From the IMG/VR virus record IMGVR_UViG_3300028920_000146, positions 1-40,292 of that record: 40,292 bases of DNA, one strand, 5' to 3'. Numbering within the stretch: the first letter of the stretch is position 1; every line of letters begins with the position of its first letter. A program made the position numbers and the translations under genes. Of this stretch, positions 21,028-29,349 are shown piece after piece. This DNA is from a virus. Below the pieces are notes generated by a model. That model did not search any database, was not told where the DNA came from, and saw nothing but the letters and a program-made list of their open reading frames with translations.

Positions 21028-22292
21028 TAAACTTCTACATTCTGCCAAGGGGTTACCTAGTAGGTCCGAAGAAACAGATACCGTTAGGTGTGCTTTACCT
21101 GTGCGCTGCGCTCAAGGAGCGCTATGGTGATAAGGTTGCACTTGTAGACCTCTCTGTAAGTGATATTGAAAGCGTGCTGGACAATGACGCTACTGTCCAC
21201 ATGTTCTCTATAACATCGCTAGAGATAGGGCTTTTAAACAAAGCTGCAAAACTCCTGAAGGGAAAATGCTGCGATAACAGTGTTATCGTTGGTGGCCCAG
21301 GTGTCCTAGCCAAAGAAATGATAGACATGGCTAACATTGATTGTGTTTGTTATGGTCATGCAGATGAAGAGATATGCGACATCGTTGAGGGGGTAATCAA
21401 TGGTGAGCTTGAAAAGCTGCATGTGTGTAATCCAATCTCAGACATCGACAGGTTGCCAATCCCTGCCAGAGATATGGTTGATGGCGCTCTCGGTGGTGGC
21501 ATATTCTCATATGACCACGAATACAAGGATGGTGGCAGTACAAATATAATAAGCTCTAGGGGCTGCCCTTACACTTGTGCTTTCTGTAGCTCCCCATCAT
21601 GGACAAGGAAAGTCATGATGCGAGATCCTAAACTGATCCGTAAGGAGATGGAGCATGTCATAGAAACATATGGTGTCAGGCAGTTTCGCTTCTCCGACGA
21701 CATGTTTACGCTGAGCGACAGCAGAATAAAAGCCGTTTGCGACGAAATATCCGGACTTGACGCTGTTTATAGGATCTCATGTAGGGTTAAGCCAATGACA
21801 GAGTATATGCTACAACGTTTGCGTGAGTCAGGTTGTGTCGAGCTTTCTTTCGGTGTGGAGTCGTTCGATGATAACGTACTCAGCACCCTTAATAAGAAAA
21901 CCACTGCGGAGGATAATGTTAACGCTATACGGCTTGCAAAAGAATATGGGTTCACTGTGCGTGTTCTGTTCATGGTCAATACTCCTGGGCAGACCGAAGA
22001 CACAATCAAAATGAACATGGAGGCTCTCGAAGGCCTGGAATACGATATACTTGCTTGCAGTATATTCGCACCGCTCCCCGGCACTGATGTTTGGGCAAGA
22101 CCTGAGAAGTATGGGATACGGATAGTGAACAGGAACATGGACGACTACAACATATATTCGTTCGATGGGAATGGCCTTCGTGAACACATAAGGCTTTTCG
22201 AGTACATAGACCAGGACACAGATAAAATGGAAGAGGTTTCATATGGGTTCAGACGATGGCTATCAGAGTGCGGAAGAATAAACAAAGGCTAG
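21024..22292 (+). CDS. B12-binding-type radical SAM enzyme
   Basis: A 422-residue enzyme. The start ATG 21024 overlaps the ParB-like stop; an earlier frame start at 20991 is rejected. Residues 1-125 resemble a cobalamin-binding Rossmann domain (LPRGYLVGPKKQIPLGVLYL, VIVGGPGVLA). The radical SAM cluster motif CPYTCAFC is at residues 181-188 after SSRG. The remaining TIM-barrel features include FRFSDDMFTLS and ELSFGVESFDDNVL, and MVNTPGQTEDT. Members often methylate unreactive carbons or make C-C/C-S changes. The substrate is unknown. The C-terminus overlaps the glycosyltransferase gene by 37 nt. Confidence 0.85.
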   Translation: MINFYILPRGYLVGPKKQIPLGVLYLCAALKERYGDKVALVDLSVSDIESVLDNDATVHMFSITSLEIGLLNKAAKLLKGKCCDNSVIVGGPGVLAKEMIDMANIDCVCYGHADEEICDIVEGVINGELEKLHVCNPISDIDRLPIPARDMVDGALGGGIFSYDHEYKDGGSTNIISSRGCPYTCAFCSSPSWTRKVMMRDPKLIRKEMEHVIETYGVRQFRFSDDMFTLSDSRIKAVCDEISGLDAVYRISCRVKPMTEYMLQRLRESGCVELSFGVESFDDNVLSTLNKKTTAEDNVNAIRLAKEYGFTVRVLFMVNTPGQTEDTIKMNMEALEGLEYDILACSIFAPLPGTDVWARPEKYGIRIVNRNMDDYNIYSFDGNGLREHIRLFEYIDQDTDKMEEVSYGFRRWLSECGRINKG

Positions 22293-22999
22293 CCCCTATT
22301 GCTATCCCGACGAGGGGAAGGCACAAGAACGGGTTGACATGGAAACACTTCCATTCAGCGACACTTTTCGTCCTAGAGGAGGAGGAAAGGTTATACCGTG
22401 AAGCAGGAATAAAGAATAAGATAGTAACTCACAATGGCAGATGTACTGCAACAGCGCGCAACGCTATACTTGACCATTATGGAAAGGGTGAGCGTGTAAT
22501 AATCCTTGACGATGACATAAAAGCTTTCGGGAGTTTTATGTATGCAGACGGGAAAAACCGCAACGTCAAGATGCGACCGGAAGAGTTCCATGCGGAGCTT
22601 AACTCATGGTTCGACAAGTCGAAGGGCAGGAAGCTTTTCGGTGTAGCACCTACAGACAACTGCCTCAATTATAACCATAAGAAAAAGGTTGCTGTCGATA
22701 TGTTCCTCCTTGGTGCATGCCACTGTATTGTGGTTTCGGATATACGGTTCGATGTAAACGCTATAGGTAAGTGTGATTATGATTTTACTATATCGCACAT
22801 AGTGAAGGGTGAGGGCACTTTCAGGCTCAACTACATGTATATAGATGTTGACTATGGAAAGATGGATGGAGGAACAAAGATAACAAGACTTGGAGATTGG
22901 AAGAAGACTGGATACTTTTACACACTAGCAAAATGGCCAAACTACCTAACACCAAACCCGAAAAGAAGATACGAGTTTGTATTAAAAAGCCCAAGCTGA
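22256..22999 (+). CDS. GT-A glycosyltransferase, TAGT-like
   Basis: A 247-residue protein with the GT-A pattern: IAIPTRGRHKNGLTWKHF at about 16-33, then TATARNAILDHYGKGERVII and LDDDIKAFGSFMY (DDD near 80-82, the metal/nucleotide-sugar site), then KMRPEEFHAEL. The order 'PTRGR ... ARN.i ... DDDi..f' is that of phage TET-associated glycosyltransferases (TAGT), which in relatives act on modified bases, though no TET/JBP enzyme is seen here. The start ATG 22256 has only a distant GAGG. It overlaps the next gene by 67 nt. An acceptor other than DNA (protein, surface sugar) cannot be excluded. Confidence 0.65.
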   Translation: MAIRVRKNKQRLAPIAIPTRGRHKNGLTWKHFHSATLFVLEEEERLYREAGIKNKIVTHNGRCTATARNAILDHYGKGERVIILDDDIKAFGSFMYADGKNRNVKMRPEEFHAELNSWFDKSKGRKLFGVAPTDNCLNYNHKKKVAVDMFLLGACHCIVVSDIRFDVNAIGKCDYDFTISHIVKGEGTFRLNYMYIDVDYGKMDGGTKITRLGDWKKTGYFYTLAKWPNYLTPNPKRRYEFVLKSPS

Positions 23000-24318
23000 A
23001 GGTGAAGGCCGAGCCAGTCAATAAACCGGCTAGACACTACGCTTCACCTCGTTGGTCTGGTGAACTCCTTGATTGCTCAATGCCGCTTACGTTTGACACT
23101 TACGATAGATGCTCGTACAACTGCCTTTACTGTTTCTCGTATTTCCAAAAATCCCATTCCTTAAAGGGTGGGTGTAACTATGTACATAATGGTAAAGGGT
23201 CTGAAAGCATAAGTCACGTTAACGTTAAAAATGTAAAAAGGCTTTTCAATCTCGATCCAAGTTTACCGAAGAGTTACCGTCAATTCTTTAATTACATTAG
23301 ATCAAGTACAACTTTTCAGTGGGGAGGGCTGGCAGATCAATTTGATAATAACGAGAGGGAGCATGGCATAACTAGGCTTTTGCTGCATGAGTTTAAAAAG
23401 CTGAAGTACCCAATATGCTTTTCTACCAAAGCGACTTGGTGGCTTAGTGATGATAGGTATACCAAAATATTTGAAGGTACTGATAATTGGAACTGCAAAT
23501 TCTCCATAATCAATTTGGATAAGTCAAGGTCTGCTAAGATGGAGCTAGGTTGTCCGTCACCTGAGGCAAGGCTTAAAGCTATTGGGCGCTACTCGAAACT
23601 ATGCAAAGGTGGGGCTACGCTACGTTTGCGGCCATTCATAATTGGCTTTTCTGATAAAGACAACGAGCATCTTGAACTGATAAAATTAGCAAAGGAATAT
23701 GGCGCTACAGCAGTATCCACTGAGTTCTTTTGTCTTGAAGCCAGGGCCAATGCAAACCTTAAAGCTAGATACTACAAGATGAGTGAGATCGTTGGGTTTG
23801 ATATTTTTGAGTTCTACCGTAGGAACAGTAAGGGCTCAGGGTATCGCAGGCTAACAAGGGTGGCAAAGAAGAAGTATATAGATGAGATGGATGCGCTTTG
23901 TTCAAAGCTTGGGTTGCGCTTTTATGTAAGCGATGCGCATTTTAAGGAGCGTTCGTGTAACGGCTCATGTTGTGGGTTGAGCGACGATTGGAACTATTAC
24001 CGTGGACAGTTCACAGAGGCTTTAGTTATCGCAAAGGAAAGGGGTTCAGTCAGGTATTCAGATATATCTGGTAGCGTAAGACACGTGTTCCAGGGTGTTC
24101 CGTTTGTTAATGCTGAGGGCTTTAACACTAATAGTTCTATAGTTCGCGCAATGCGATACAAACAGACTATGGCAGATTATGTCCGTAGCATATGGAATAA
24201 GCCGAACTCTTTGAAGAGTCCGTATAAATATTTCGGTGGAGTATTGAAACCATCAGGCACTGACGATAATAACGATATCATTTATGTGTACGACGACAAA
24301 TGGGATATGAAACGGTAA
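22933..24318 (+). CDS. Second radical SAM enzyme (SPL-like cluster motif)
   Basis: A 461-residue protein from ATG 22933; a TTG at 22897 is a possible longer start. The cluster motif CSYNCLYC is at residues 60-67 within TFDTYDRCSYNCLYCFSYFQ, a context like spore photoproduct lyase and other SplB-type radical SAM proteins. Extra Cys residues near 337-345 (RSCNGSCCGLSDDW) may bind a second cluster. SplB relatives act on thymine in DNA, which makes DNA a plausible substrate. The start overlaps the glycosyltransferase gene and the end overlaps the small terminase gene, so the block runs straight into packaging. Confidence 0.75.
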   Translation: MAKLPNTKPEKKIRVCIKKPKLKVKAEPVNKPARHYASPRWSGELLDCSMPLTFDTYDRCSYNCLYCFSYFQKSHSLKGGCNYVHNGKGSESISHVNVKNVKRLFNLDPSLPKSYRQFFNYIRSSTTFQWGGLADQFDNNEREHGITRLLLHEFKKLKYPICFSTKATWWLSDDRYTKIFEGTDNWNCKFSIINLDKSRSAKMELGCPSPEARLKAIGRYSKLCKGGATLRLRPFIIGFSDKDNEHLELIKLAKEYGATAVSTEFFCLEARANANLKARYYKMSEIVGFDIFEFYRRNSKGSGYRRLTRVAKKKYIDEMDALCSKLGLRFYVSDAHFKERSCNGSCCGLSDDWNYYRGQFTEALVIAKERGSVRYSDISGSVRHVFQGVPFVNAEGFNTNSSIVRAMRYKQTMADYVRSIWNKPNSLKSPYKYFGGVLKPSGTDDNNDIIYVYDDKWDMKR

Positions 24319-24674
24319 AGAAAGAGACGATTATTGAGCTTGCCAGTAAAAAGGCAGGCGTTGTCTCAGCGGTGGCTCAGGCTTGCGGTGTTTCAAGGCA
24401 AGCGATAAACTATCGCAAGCTTAACGATCCCGAGATAGCGCAGGCTTTTGAGGATGCGCGTGAATCCGTCCTCGATATGGCCGAAACTGAGTTATTTAGA
24501 CGTATCAACGGCGGTGATATAACTGCTATTATCTTTACTCTGAAAACGATAGGGAAGCAACGTGGCTATATCGAAAAGACTGAGTTTAAGCATTCAGGCT
24601 CGATGAACCAAGATATAAAGATAATCAAGAAACAAGCCAAGCAGCTTCTGGAAGAAGTTGAATCAGAATTATAG
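24300..24674 (+). CDS. terS: Terminase small subunit-like HTH protein
   Basis: A 124-residue DNA-binding protein. The helix-turn-helix VVSAVAQACGVSRQAINYRK is followed by DPEIAQAFEDARESVLDMAE and a tail with KTIGKQRGYIEKTEF, the pattern of terminase small subunits of the phBC6A51 type ('A...GVS......yR....D..F......a.e...D.ae..l.......'). It recognises phage DNA and activates the large subunit. It lies directly before the large subunit and overlaps it by 17 nt. Confidence 0.8.
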   Translation: MGYETVKKETIIELASKKAGVVSAVAQACGVSRQAINYRKLNDPEIAQAFEDARESVLDMAETELFRRINGGDITAIIFTLKTIGKQRGYIEKTEFKHSGSMNQDIKIIKKQAKQLLEEVESEL

Positions 24675-25989
24675 CTTTTGCCGAAATAGTCTAGGGGCAT
24701 ATATTCTTGAGTTCTTTCCCCAGTTTATTATTTCCTGGCACCATAATGTCATAATCAAGAAGATACGCAAGGTTCTTGATGGTGAGATAAAACGGCTGAT
24801 AATAACAGCACCACCCAGGCATTCCAAGTCGATAATCGTAAGTGAGTTTTTGCCCGCATGGTCGTTGGGACGAAGGCCTGACATGCAAGTGATATGCGCG
24901 TCTTACGGGCAAGACCTATCTGTAAATTTTGGACGAAGAGTAAAGTGGCAGATGACATCACCATCTTTTGAGTCTATCTTTCCTGAATGCGAAGTTATGC
25001 AAGATTCTCAAGCTGCCAATCGTATAAATACATCATCTCGTGGTGTGTATACGGCTACATCTGTTGGTGGTTCAATAACTGGTAAAGGTGCTGATCTTCT
25101 AATAATCGATGACCCTATAAAGGATAGGGCAACAGCGGAAAGTGAAAATTACCGAAATGGCCTTTGGGAATGGTACATTTCGACTGCTAGAACTAGAATG
25201 CAACCTAACGGTGCGATCATAGTAATGGCTACACGTTGGCATGAAGACGATTTATCTGGACGGCTGCTTGGGGATGGCGGTGAAGAATGGGAGCATTTAC
25301 ACCTGAAGGCTATAAGCGATGATGGCGCTGCTTTATGGCCAGAGTGGTTTAATATTGATGATCTTCAAAAAACCAAATCAGTTATCGGTTCCTATGAGTT
25401 TAATTCGTTATACCAGGGTGAGCCTGCTCCAAGGGAAGGCAATATGCTGAAGGTTGAAAATATCCATATCAACAGAAACGGCAACTGGCCAAAAGAATTT
25501 GAGCGGATAATCCAGTCGATTGATTCAGCCTCAAAGACAGGGACTATGAATGACTATTCCGTTATTCAGACATGGGGGTTGAGCTGTGGTAAGTTGTATC
25601 TGATAGATTGCGTCCGCAGACGGCTTGAGTTTTTGGATCTTGTGCAACTCGCACAATCCAAGTACAATCAGTTTAAACCTGAACTTATACTTATCGAAGA
25701 TGCCAGTTCAGGAAGTCAACTAATCCAGGTTTTTAATAGGGAGCTGATACCGTTAAGGGAGATAAGGCCGTCAAAAGATAAGGTTACTCGTGCAATGCCA
25801 TTGGCTGCTGGGATTTCAGCCGGGAAAATTGTTTTCCCTTGCGCTGAATTTGTAGATGATATATTACATGAATGGCGCAACTTTCCAAACGCAAAGCACG
25901 ATGATACCGTTGATGCTGCAACAATGGCTTATGACTATCTTGTCAGGACGAACGAGCCGAGAGTTATGCGCCACCTTTTACTGAGGTAA
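24658..25989 (+). CDS. terL: Terminase large subunit
   Basis: A 443-residue packaging motor. ATPase: Walker A variant ITAPPRHSKS (residues 49-58), Walker B DLLIIDDP (146-153), coupling segment VMATRWHEDDLSGRL (195-209). Nuclease: SIDSASKTGTMNDYSVIQTW, LILIEDASSGSQ and HDDTVDAATMAYDYL. All hallmarks are intact. The likely start is TTG 24658, 17 nt inside the small subunit gene, as no ATG lies close by. It is followed 2 nt after its stop by the portal gene. Confidence 0.95.
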   Translation: MNQNYSFCRNSLGAYILEFFPQFIISWHHNVIIKKIRKVLDGEIKRLIITAPPRHSKSIIVSEFLPAWSLGRRPDMQVICASYGQDLSVNFGRRVKWQMTSPSFESIFPECEVMQDSQAANRINTSSRGVYTATSVGGSITGKGADLLIIDDPIKDRATAESENYRNGLWEWYISTARTRMQPNGAIIVMATRWHEDDLSGRLLGDGGEEWEHLHLKAISDDGAALWPEWFNIDDLQKTKSVIGSYEFNSLYQGEPAPREGNMLKVENIHINRNGNWPKEFERIIQSIDSASKTGTMNDYSVIQTWGLSCGKLYLIDCVRRRLEFLDLVQLAQSKYNQFKPELILIEDASSGSQLIQVFNRELIPLREIRPSKDKVTRAMPLAAGISAGKIVFPCAEFVDDILHEWRNFPNAKHDDTVDAATMAYDYLVRTNEPRVMRHLLLR

Positions 25990-25991
25990 TT

Positions 25992-27488
25992 ATGGCTAAG
26001 ACTCTACAAGAACTGTTCACTGGGAACGTACAGCTGTGTTCCGAATATAGTGAGCTTAATGATGCAAAGCTTATCTATGAAGGTGGAAAACCGTTAGCTG
26101 ATAAATTAGTAACTATCTCTGATGATGAAACGCAGAGTGGTGGATCAACTGCTACTATCAATGAAATGCGGCAGGAGAGCGTTACAGAGACAAGCCAATC
26201 TGTCGACGATAGCTATGCTCGTAGGAAAGAGCTTTATGTCGATAGGGTGAATATCTCTCAAATGCTTGAGGATCAAAGGGCTTACCTGTCGATGCCCAAG
26301 TGGAATATTGCGGTAGAGGGGAATGAAGAACTGCAGGAGATAGTTGACGAAAATACAGACGGTGACGGCAAGTCTATGCTGGACTTTGTGCTAGACATGT
26401 CGGTAAAGGCAATGGCATACCGTCATTGCTTTGCCATCGTTGACAGGGAAGCGTTGATGGCTCAAGAGATCTCGGTTGCTGAAGCGGAGGATTTCGAGAA
26501 ACCATATGCATACATTATCGATCCAACCAATATAGCAGTAACCTACAAGACGAGACGGAATGCCGAGATCGAGACTGCGATCATACGGTCATATGAGGTC
26601 GTTGAGTGGGAAGATCAAGATGGTGTGAAATTCCCTAAAGATGCCGAGGAAGTGTATACCTTATGGACGTCTAACATCATCAGGAAAGAGAATGCGAAAG
26701 GTGAGCCTATCGGTGAGCCTATCGTAAATCCTATCGGGTCGGTGCCTATTATTGAGATGGAGATGCCGAATAACAGTCTCATCTATGGGATGAAGAGTGA
26801 AGTCCAGGCCTGCAATTTTCTCTTTTCCCTGTCGGTATCCTCAATGAGGACAGCAGTTTATGGTCTGCTGGTGTTGTTTACCGATAGCGCCATAAAGGAT
26901 ATTGGGACTGGCAACGGGCTAGGCATACGGCTTAGTCCAGGTGATAAAGCGGAAGCTATCAATACACCTACTGACGCTACAAATGAAGCCAAGATAAGAA
27001 GCAACGATGTCCTTGAGGGCATTCGTGAGAAGTTCAGGAACAGGCAACGGACTAACAGTCGTGAGGTAATAACTCAATCCGGTGAAAGCAAAAAGCAGGA
27101 TATGGTTGCCGAAGAAGCTTTCTTGAGGCAGATGAGCAAGATTATCGAGAAAGCGATAATTGAACTGGTCGACACATTCCAGCTTTATTACGGCGGTGGA
27201 GAAGTCGAGACAACCGTATCTGTGCCTGATGCTTTTATGCGGACGAACCTTAGCGATGAATTGGCCAAGGCCAAACACCTTGAGGAAAGTTATAGCCCAG
27301 TCGATAAATATGCTTGGGCTGCTCAGAAGAGGGAAGCGAGAAGGCTATCGGTTGAGCGTTCCATGAGTCCCGAAGAAATAAACCTATCAGACGCAGAAAT
27401 AGAAAGCATTGCCGAGGAACGGTTTGGTGATATTATCGTATCCGAGGGGCAACCTGAAATACCTGAACTGCCAGGGATTTCAGAATAA
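25992..27488 (+). CDS. Portal protein
   Basis: A 498-residue protein placed between terminase and scaffold, fitting the dodecameric portal through which DNA is packaged. Family features: YARRKELYVDRVNISQMLED near 75-94, SMPKWNIAV, KAMAYRHCFAIVD, PIGSVPIIEMEMPNNSLIYG, and a long C-terminal helix (VLEGIREKFRNRQRTNSREV) followed by QSGESKKQD. The C-terminus is acidic. SPP1-type gp6 or DUF4055-like portals look like this; the exact group is uncertain. Confidence 0.8.
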   Translation: MAKTLQELFTGNVQLCSEYSELNDAKLIYEGGKPLADKLVTISDDETQSGGSTATINEMRQESVTETSQSVDDSYARRKELYVDRVNISQMLEDQRAYLSMPKWNIAVEGNEELQEIVDENTDGDGKSMLDFVLDMSVKAMAYRHCFAIVDREALMAQEISVAEAEDFEKPYAYIIDPTNIAVTYKTRRNAEIETAIIRSYEVVEWEDQDGVKFPKDAEEVYTLWTSNIIRKENAKGEPIGEPIVNPIGSVPIIEMEMPNNSLIYGMKSEVQACNFLFSLSVSSMRTAVYGLLVLFTDSAIKDIGTGNGLGIRLSPGDKAEAINTPTDATNEAKIRSNDVLEGIREKFRNRQRTNSREVITQSGESKKQDMVAEEAFLRQMSKIIEKAIIELVDTFQLYYGGGEVETTVSVPDAFMRTNLSDELAKAKHLEESYSPVDKYAWAAQKREARRLSVERSMSPEEINLSDAEIESIAEERFGDIIVSEGQPEIPELPGISE

Positions 27489-27491
27489 GTA

Positions 27492-27538
27492 TTGACATAA
27501 TCTATATAAGCAGCAAAATTGGGAAAGCCGGGAGGCTT
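27492..27538 (+). promoter_or_regulatory. Possible late promoter element and hairpin
   Basis: The 91-nt gap before the scaffold gene has a perfect TTGACA (27492-27497) but no good -10 at 16-18 nt; TATATAAG at 27503-27510 is too close. A hairpin AAGCC-GGGA-GGCTT (27525-27538) lies downstream. These may form a promoter or processing site that sets capsid gene expression. Support is weak. Confidence 0.3.
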
Positions 27539-27579
27539 AAAATCAGACAGTTGGGGAACTAAAAACCGTAGGAGGTAAA

Positions 27580-28275
27580 ATGGAAATTGAAGTAGAAGTA
27601 GAAGGTAAACCAACAAAAATCGAAATCGATCCCGATTCCTTGGGATTAGTTTCGTCGGATAAGGTAGACCAAATCCGAAGTCAATCTTTCGCTCAGGGTG
27701 CTAAAAGCAAAGAAAAAGAATTTGAGCCAGTGAAAAGCGATCTGGAAACCAGGACAAAAGCTCTCGAGGATGCACAGAAGGCTCTTGAAGCTGCGAAAAA
27801 CGGTAGCGGCAAGACTAGCATTGAACTCGAAGAGACTCGGCAGAAGGTAGCTACTCTCGAATCTCAAATCAAAACTCTTGCTGAAGCCAAGGAAGCGGAA
27901 GCTAAGGCTCGGAAAGATGCAACTATTTCAGCCCAGATTGCACAGCAAGCTAGTAAAATGCCATTCAAAGAAGGCACAACACCTGTTTTTGAAGATCAAG
28001 CCAAAAAGGCTTTGCAGGAAATTGACGGAGTCGTCATGTATTGCCTGCCGGATGGCACTCCAACTACGCTCGAAAGCTGGGCCACAGAATGGATGCAAAC
28101 ACCTATCGGTAAAAGTCTATTGCTATCTGATCAGAAAGGTGGTATCGGATCTTCTCCAGCAATCCCATCCTCCATATCGGCCGACTCTCCTATGGAGCAG
28201 AAGGCACAATTTATTCGTGAGCACGGTCTTCAAGCATTTCGCGATAAGATTGCTGCTCGTAAAAAAACTGGCTAA
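27580..28275 (+). CDS. Capsid scaffolding protein
   Basis: A 231-residue acidic protein with an AGGAGG site, a long central coiled coil (residues 48-115, KSDLETRTKALEDAQKALEA and following), and a helical, basic C-terminus (RDKIAARKKTG) that would dock to the capsid protein. Length, coil and position directly before the major capsid protein are typical of phage scaffolds (gp20/DUF4355-like). Confidence 0.8.
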   Translation: MEIEVEVEGKPTKIEIDPDSLGLVSSDKVDQIRSQSFAQGAKSKEKEFEPVKSDLETRTKALEDAQKALEAAKNGSGKTSIELEETRQKVATLESQIKTLAEAKEAEAKARKDATISAQIAQQASKMPFKEGTTPVFEDQAKKALQEIDGVVMYCLPDGTPTTLESWATEWMQTPIGKSLLLSDQKGGIGSSPAIPSSISADSPMEQKAQFIREHGLQAFRDKIAARKKTG

Positions 28276-28291
28276 TATGGAGGTTTAACCA

Positions 28292-29296
28292 ATGGCCCAG
28301 ACGCTACATGCGAATCTTTCGCAATTCCAAGAGACCGTTCAGGTCGCTTTCTATGAAAAGCAGTATGAGCTTTTCGATTATTTCAATGCTAATTCAGGCG
28401 GGGCTTTCAGCCTTTCTGCTGGTGAAGTCATCGGCAAGACTCCTGAGTTTGGTTTCTTTCAGGACAAGGATACTGGCGGTCAGCGTGATCTGACTTCTGC
28501 CAGCCTCCGCTCGCTCTCTGGTCATGTCCAGAGTTCGATGAAGGGTATCGTGATCTCGGGCAACGAGTATGATGACGCCTCGATCTCAGCTCTCAAACAG
28601 CAGGGTATCGATCCTATGAGTTATGCTGCTCAGGTTGGTCAGAATATGGCCGAGCACAAACTCCAGAGATCTTTCACTCGTGCGATTTCCACTGCCCTCG
28701 GTACTATCGAAAAGCAGTCGACTACTTACAACGACATTTCAGCTCTCAGCTCTGGCTATGCTATGAGCGTGGCTGAATTGGAAGACACTAAAGACCTCAT
28801 GGGTGATCATGCTGGTGGTCTTGTTGTTGCCCTTATGCATTCTAAGATGTACAAGGAAATCAAGAAAGAGGTCGGTGGCTTTTCTGCTCCGAGTACGATT
28901 ACCAACATCGCTCAGGGCATCCTCATGTCTGATATCCTTTCTGATATTCTTGGCATGATGATCCTTGTCACTGATAACAGCGCTTTGAAGATTGCTGCTG
29001 ACTCTGTCACGGTTTATGACCGTTACAAGACCTTGCTGCTTTTCCCGAATGCTGTCACGATCACTGAAGATGAGACCATCCCGATGAAGACTTGGGAAGA
29101 TGACGCCTACGACAATGCCCTTATTCGGTCGTTGACTGAATATAACCAGACTGTCGTTGCGCGAGGCTTCAGCTACACTGGCGGCACCATGAACCCGACA
29201 AACGCCCAGCTTGCCACCACGTCCAACTGGACTGCGGCTGCTGCAAGCGTCAAGGGTTATCCTGGCGTCAAACTGCAAACTCGCGTTACTGTCTAG
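28292..29296 (+). CDS. Major capsid protein
   Basis: A 334-residue protein behind GGAGG. Codon use is strongly biased (CTC, CGT, GGT, AAG) compared with the accessory genes, consistent with very high expression. The sequence has the usual mixed beta/helix of HK97-fold capsids lacking a processed N-terminal arm (VALMHSKMYKEIKKEVGG, ILGMMILVTDNSALKIAA, VYDRYKTLLLFPNAV). The scaffold is a separate gene. It is followed at once by the strong terminator at 29317. Confidence 0.85.
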   Translation: MAQTLHANLSQFQETVQVAFYEKQYELFDYFNANSGGAFSLSAGEVIGKTPEFGFFQDKDTGGQRDLTSASLRSLSGHVQSSMKGIVISGNEYDDASISALKQQGIDPMSYAAQVGQNMAEHKLQRSFTRAISTALGTIEKQSTTYNDISALSSGYAMSVAELEDTKDLMGDHAGGLVVALMHSKMYKEIKKEVGGFSAPSTITNIAQGILMSDILSDILGMMILVTDNSALKIAADSVTVYDRYKTLLLFPNAVTITEDETIPMKTWEDDAYDNALIRSLTEYNQTVVARGFSYTGGTMNPTNAQLATTSNWTAAAASVKGYPGVKLQTRVTV

Positions 29297-29316
29297 TAGG
29301 GGGTCGGTAACGTAGG

Positions 29317-29347
29317 AAAGGGGGGGGCTTCGGTCCTCCCCTTTTTT
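29317..29347 (+). terminator. Strong intrinsic terminator after capsid gene
   Basis: AAAGGGGGGGGC (29317-29328) pairs with GTCCTCCCCTTT (29333-29344, two G-T pairs), capped by the stable tetraloop TTCG and followed by T through 29347. The next gene's ATG begins 3 nt later, so read-through or a start codon in the terminator tail is needed for its expression. This is a likely level-setting step between capsid and downstream genes. Confidence 0.9.
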
Positions 29348-29349
29348 GC

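Noticed and set aside
28739-29278. 179-codon minus-strand frame in the capsid gene
   Set aside because: It is the antisense shadow of the strongly biased capsid gene.
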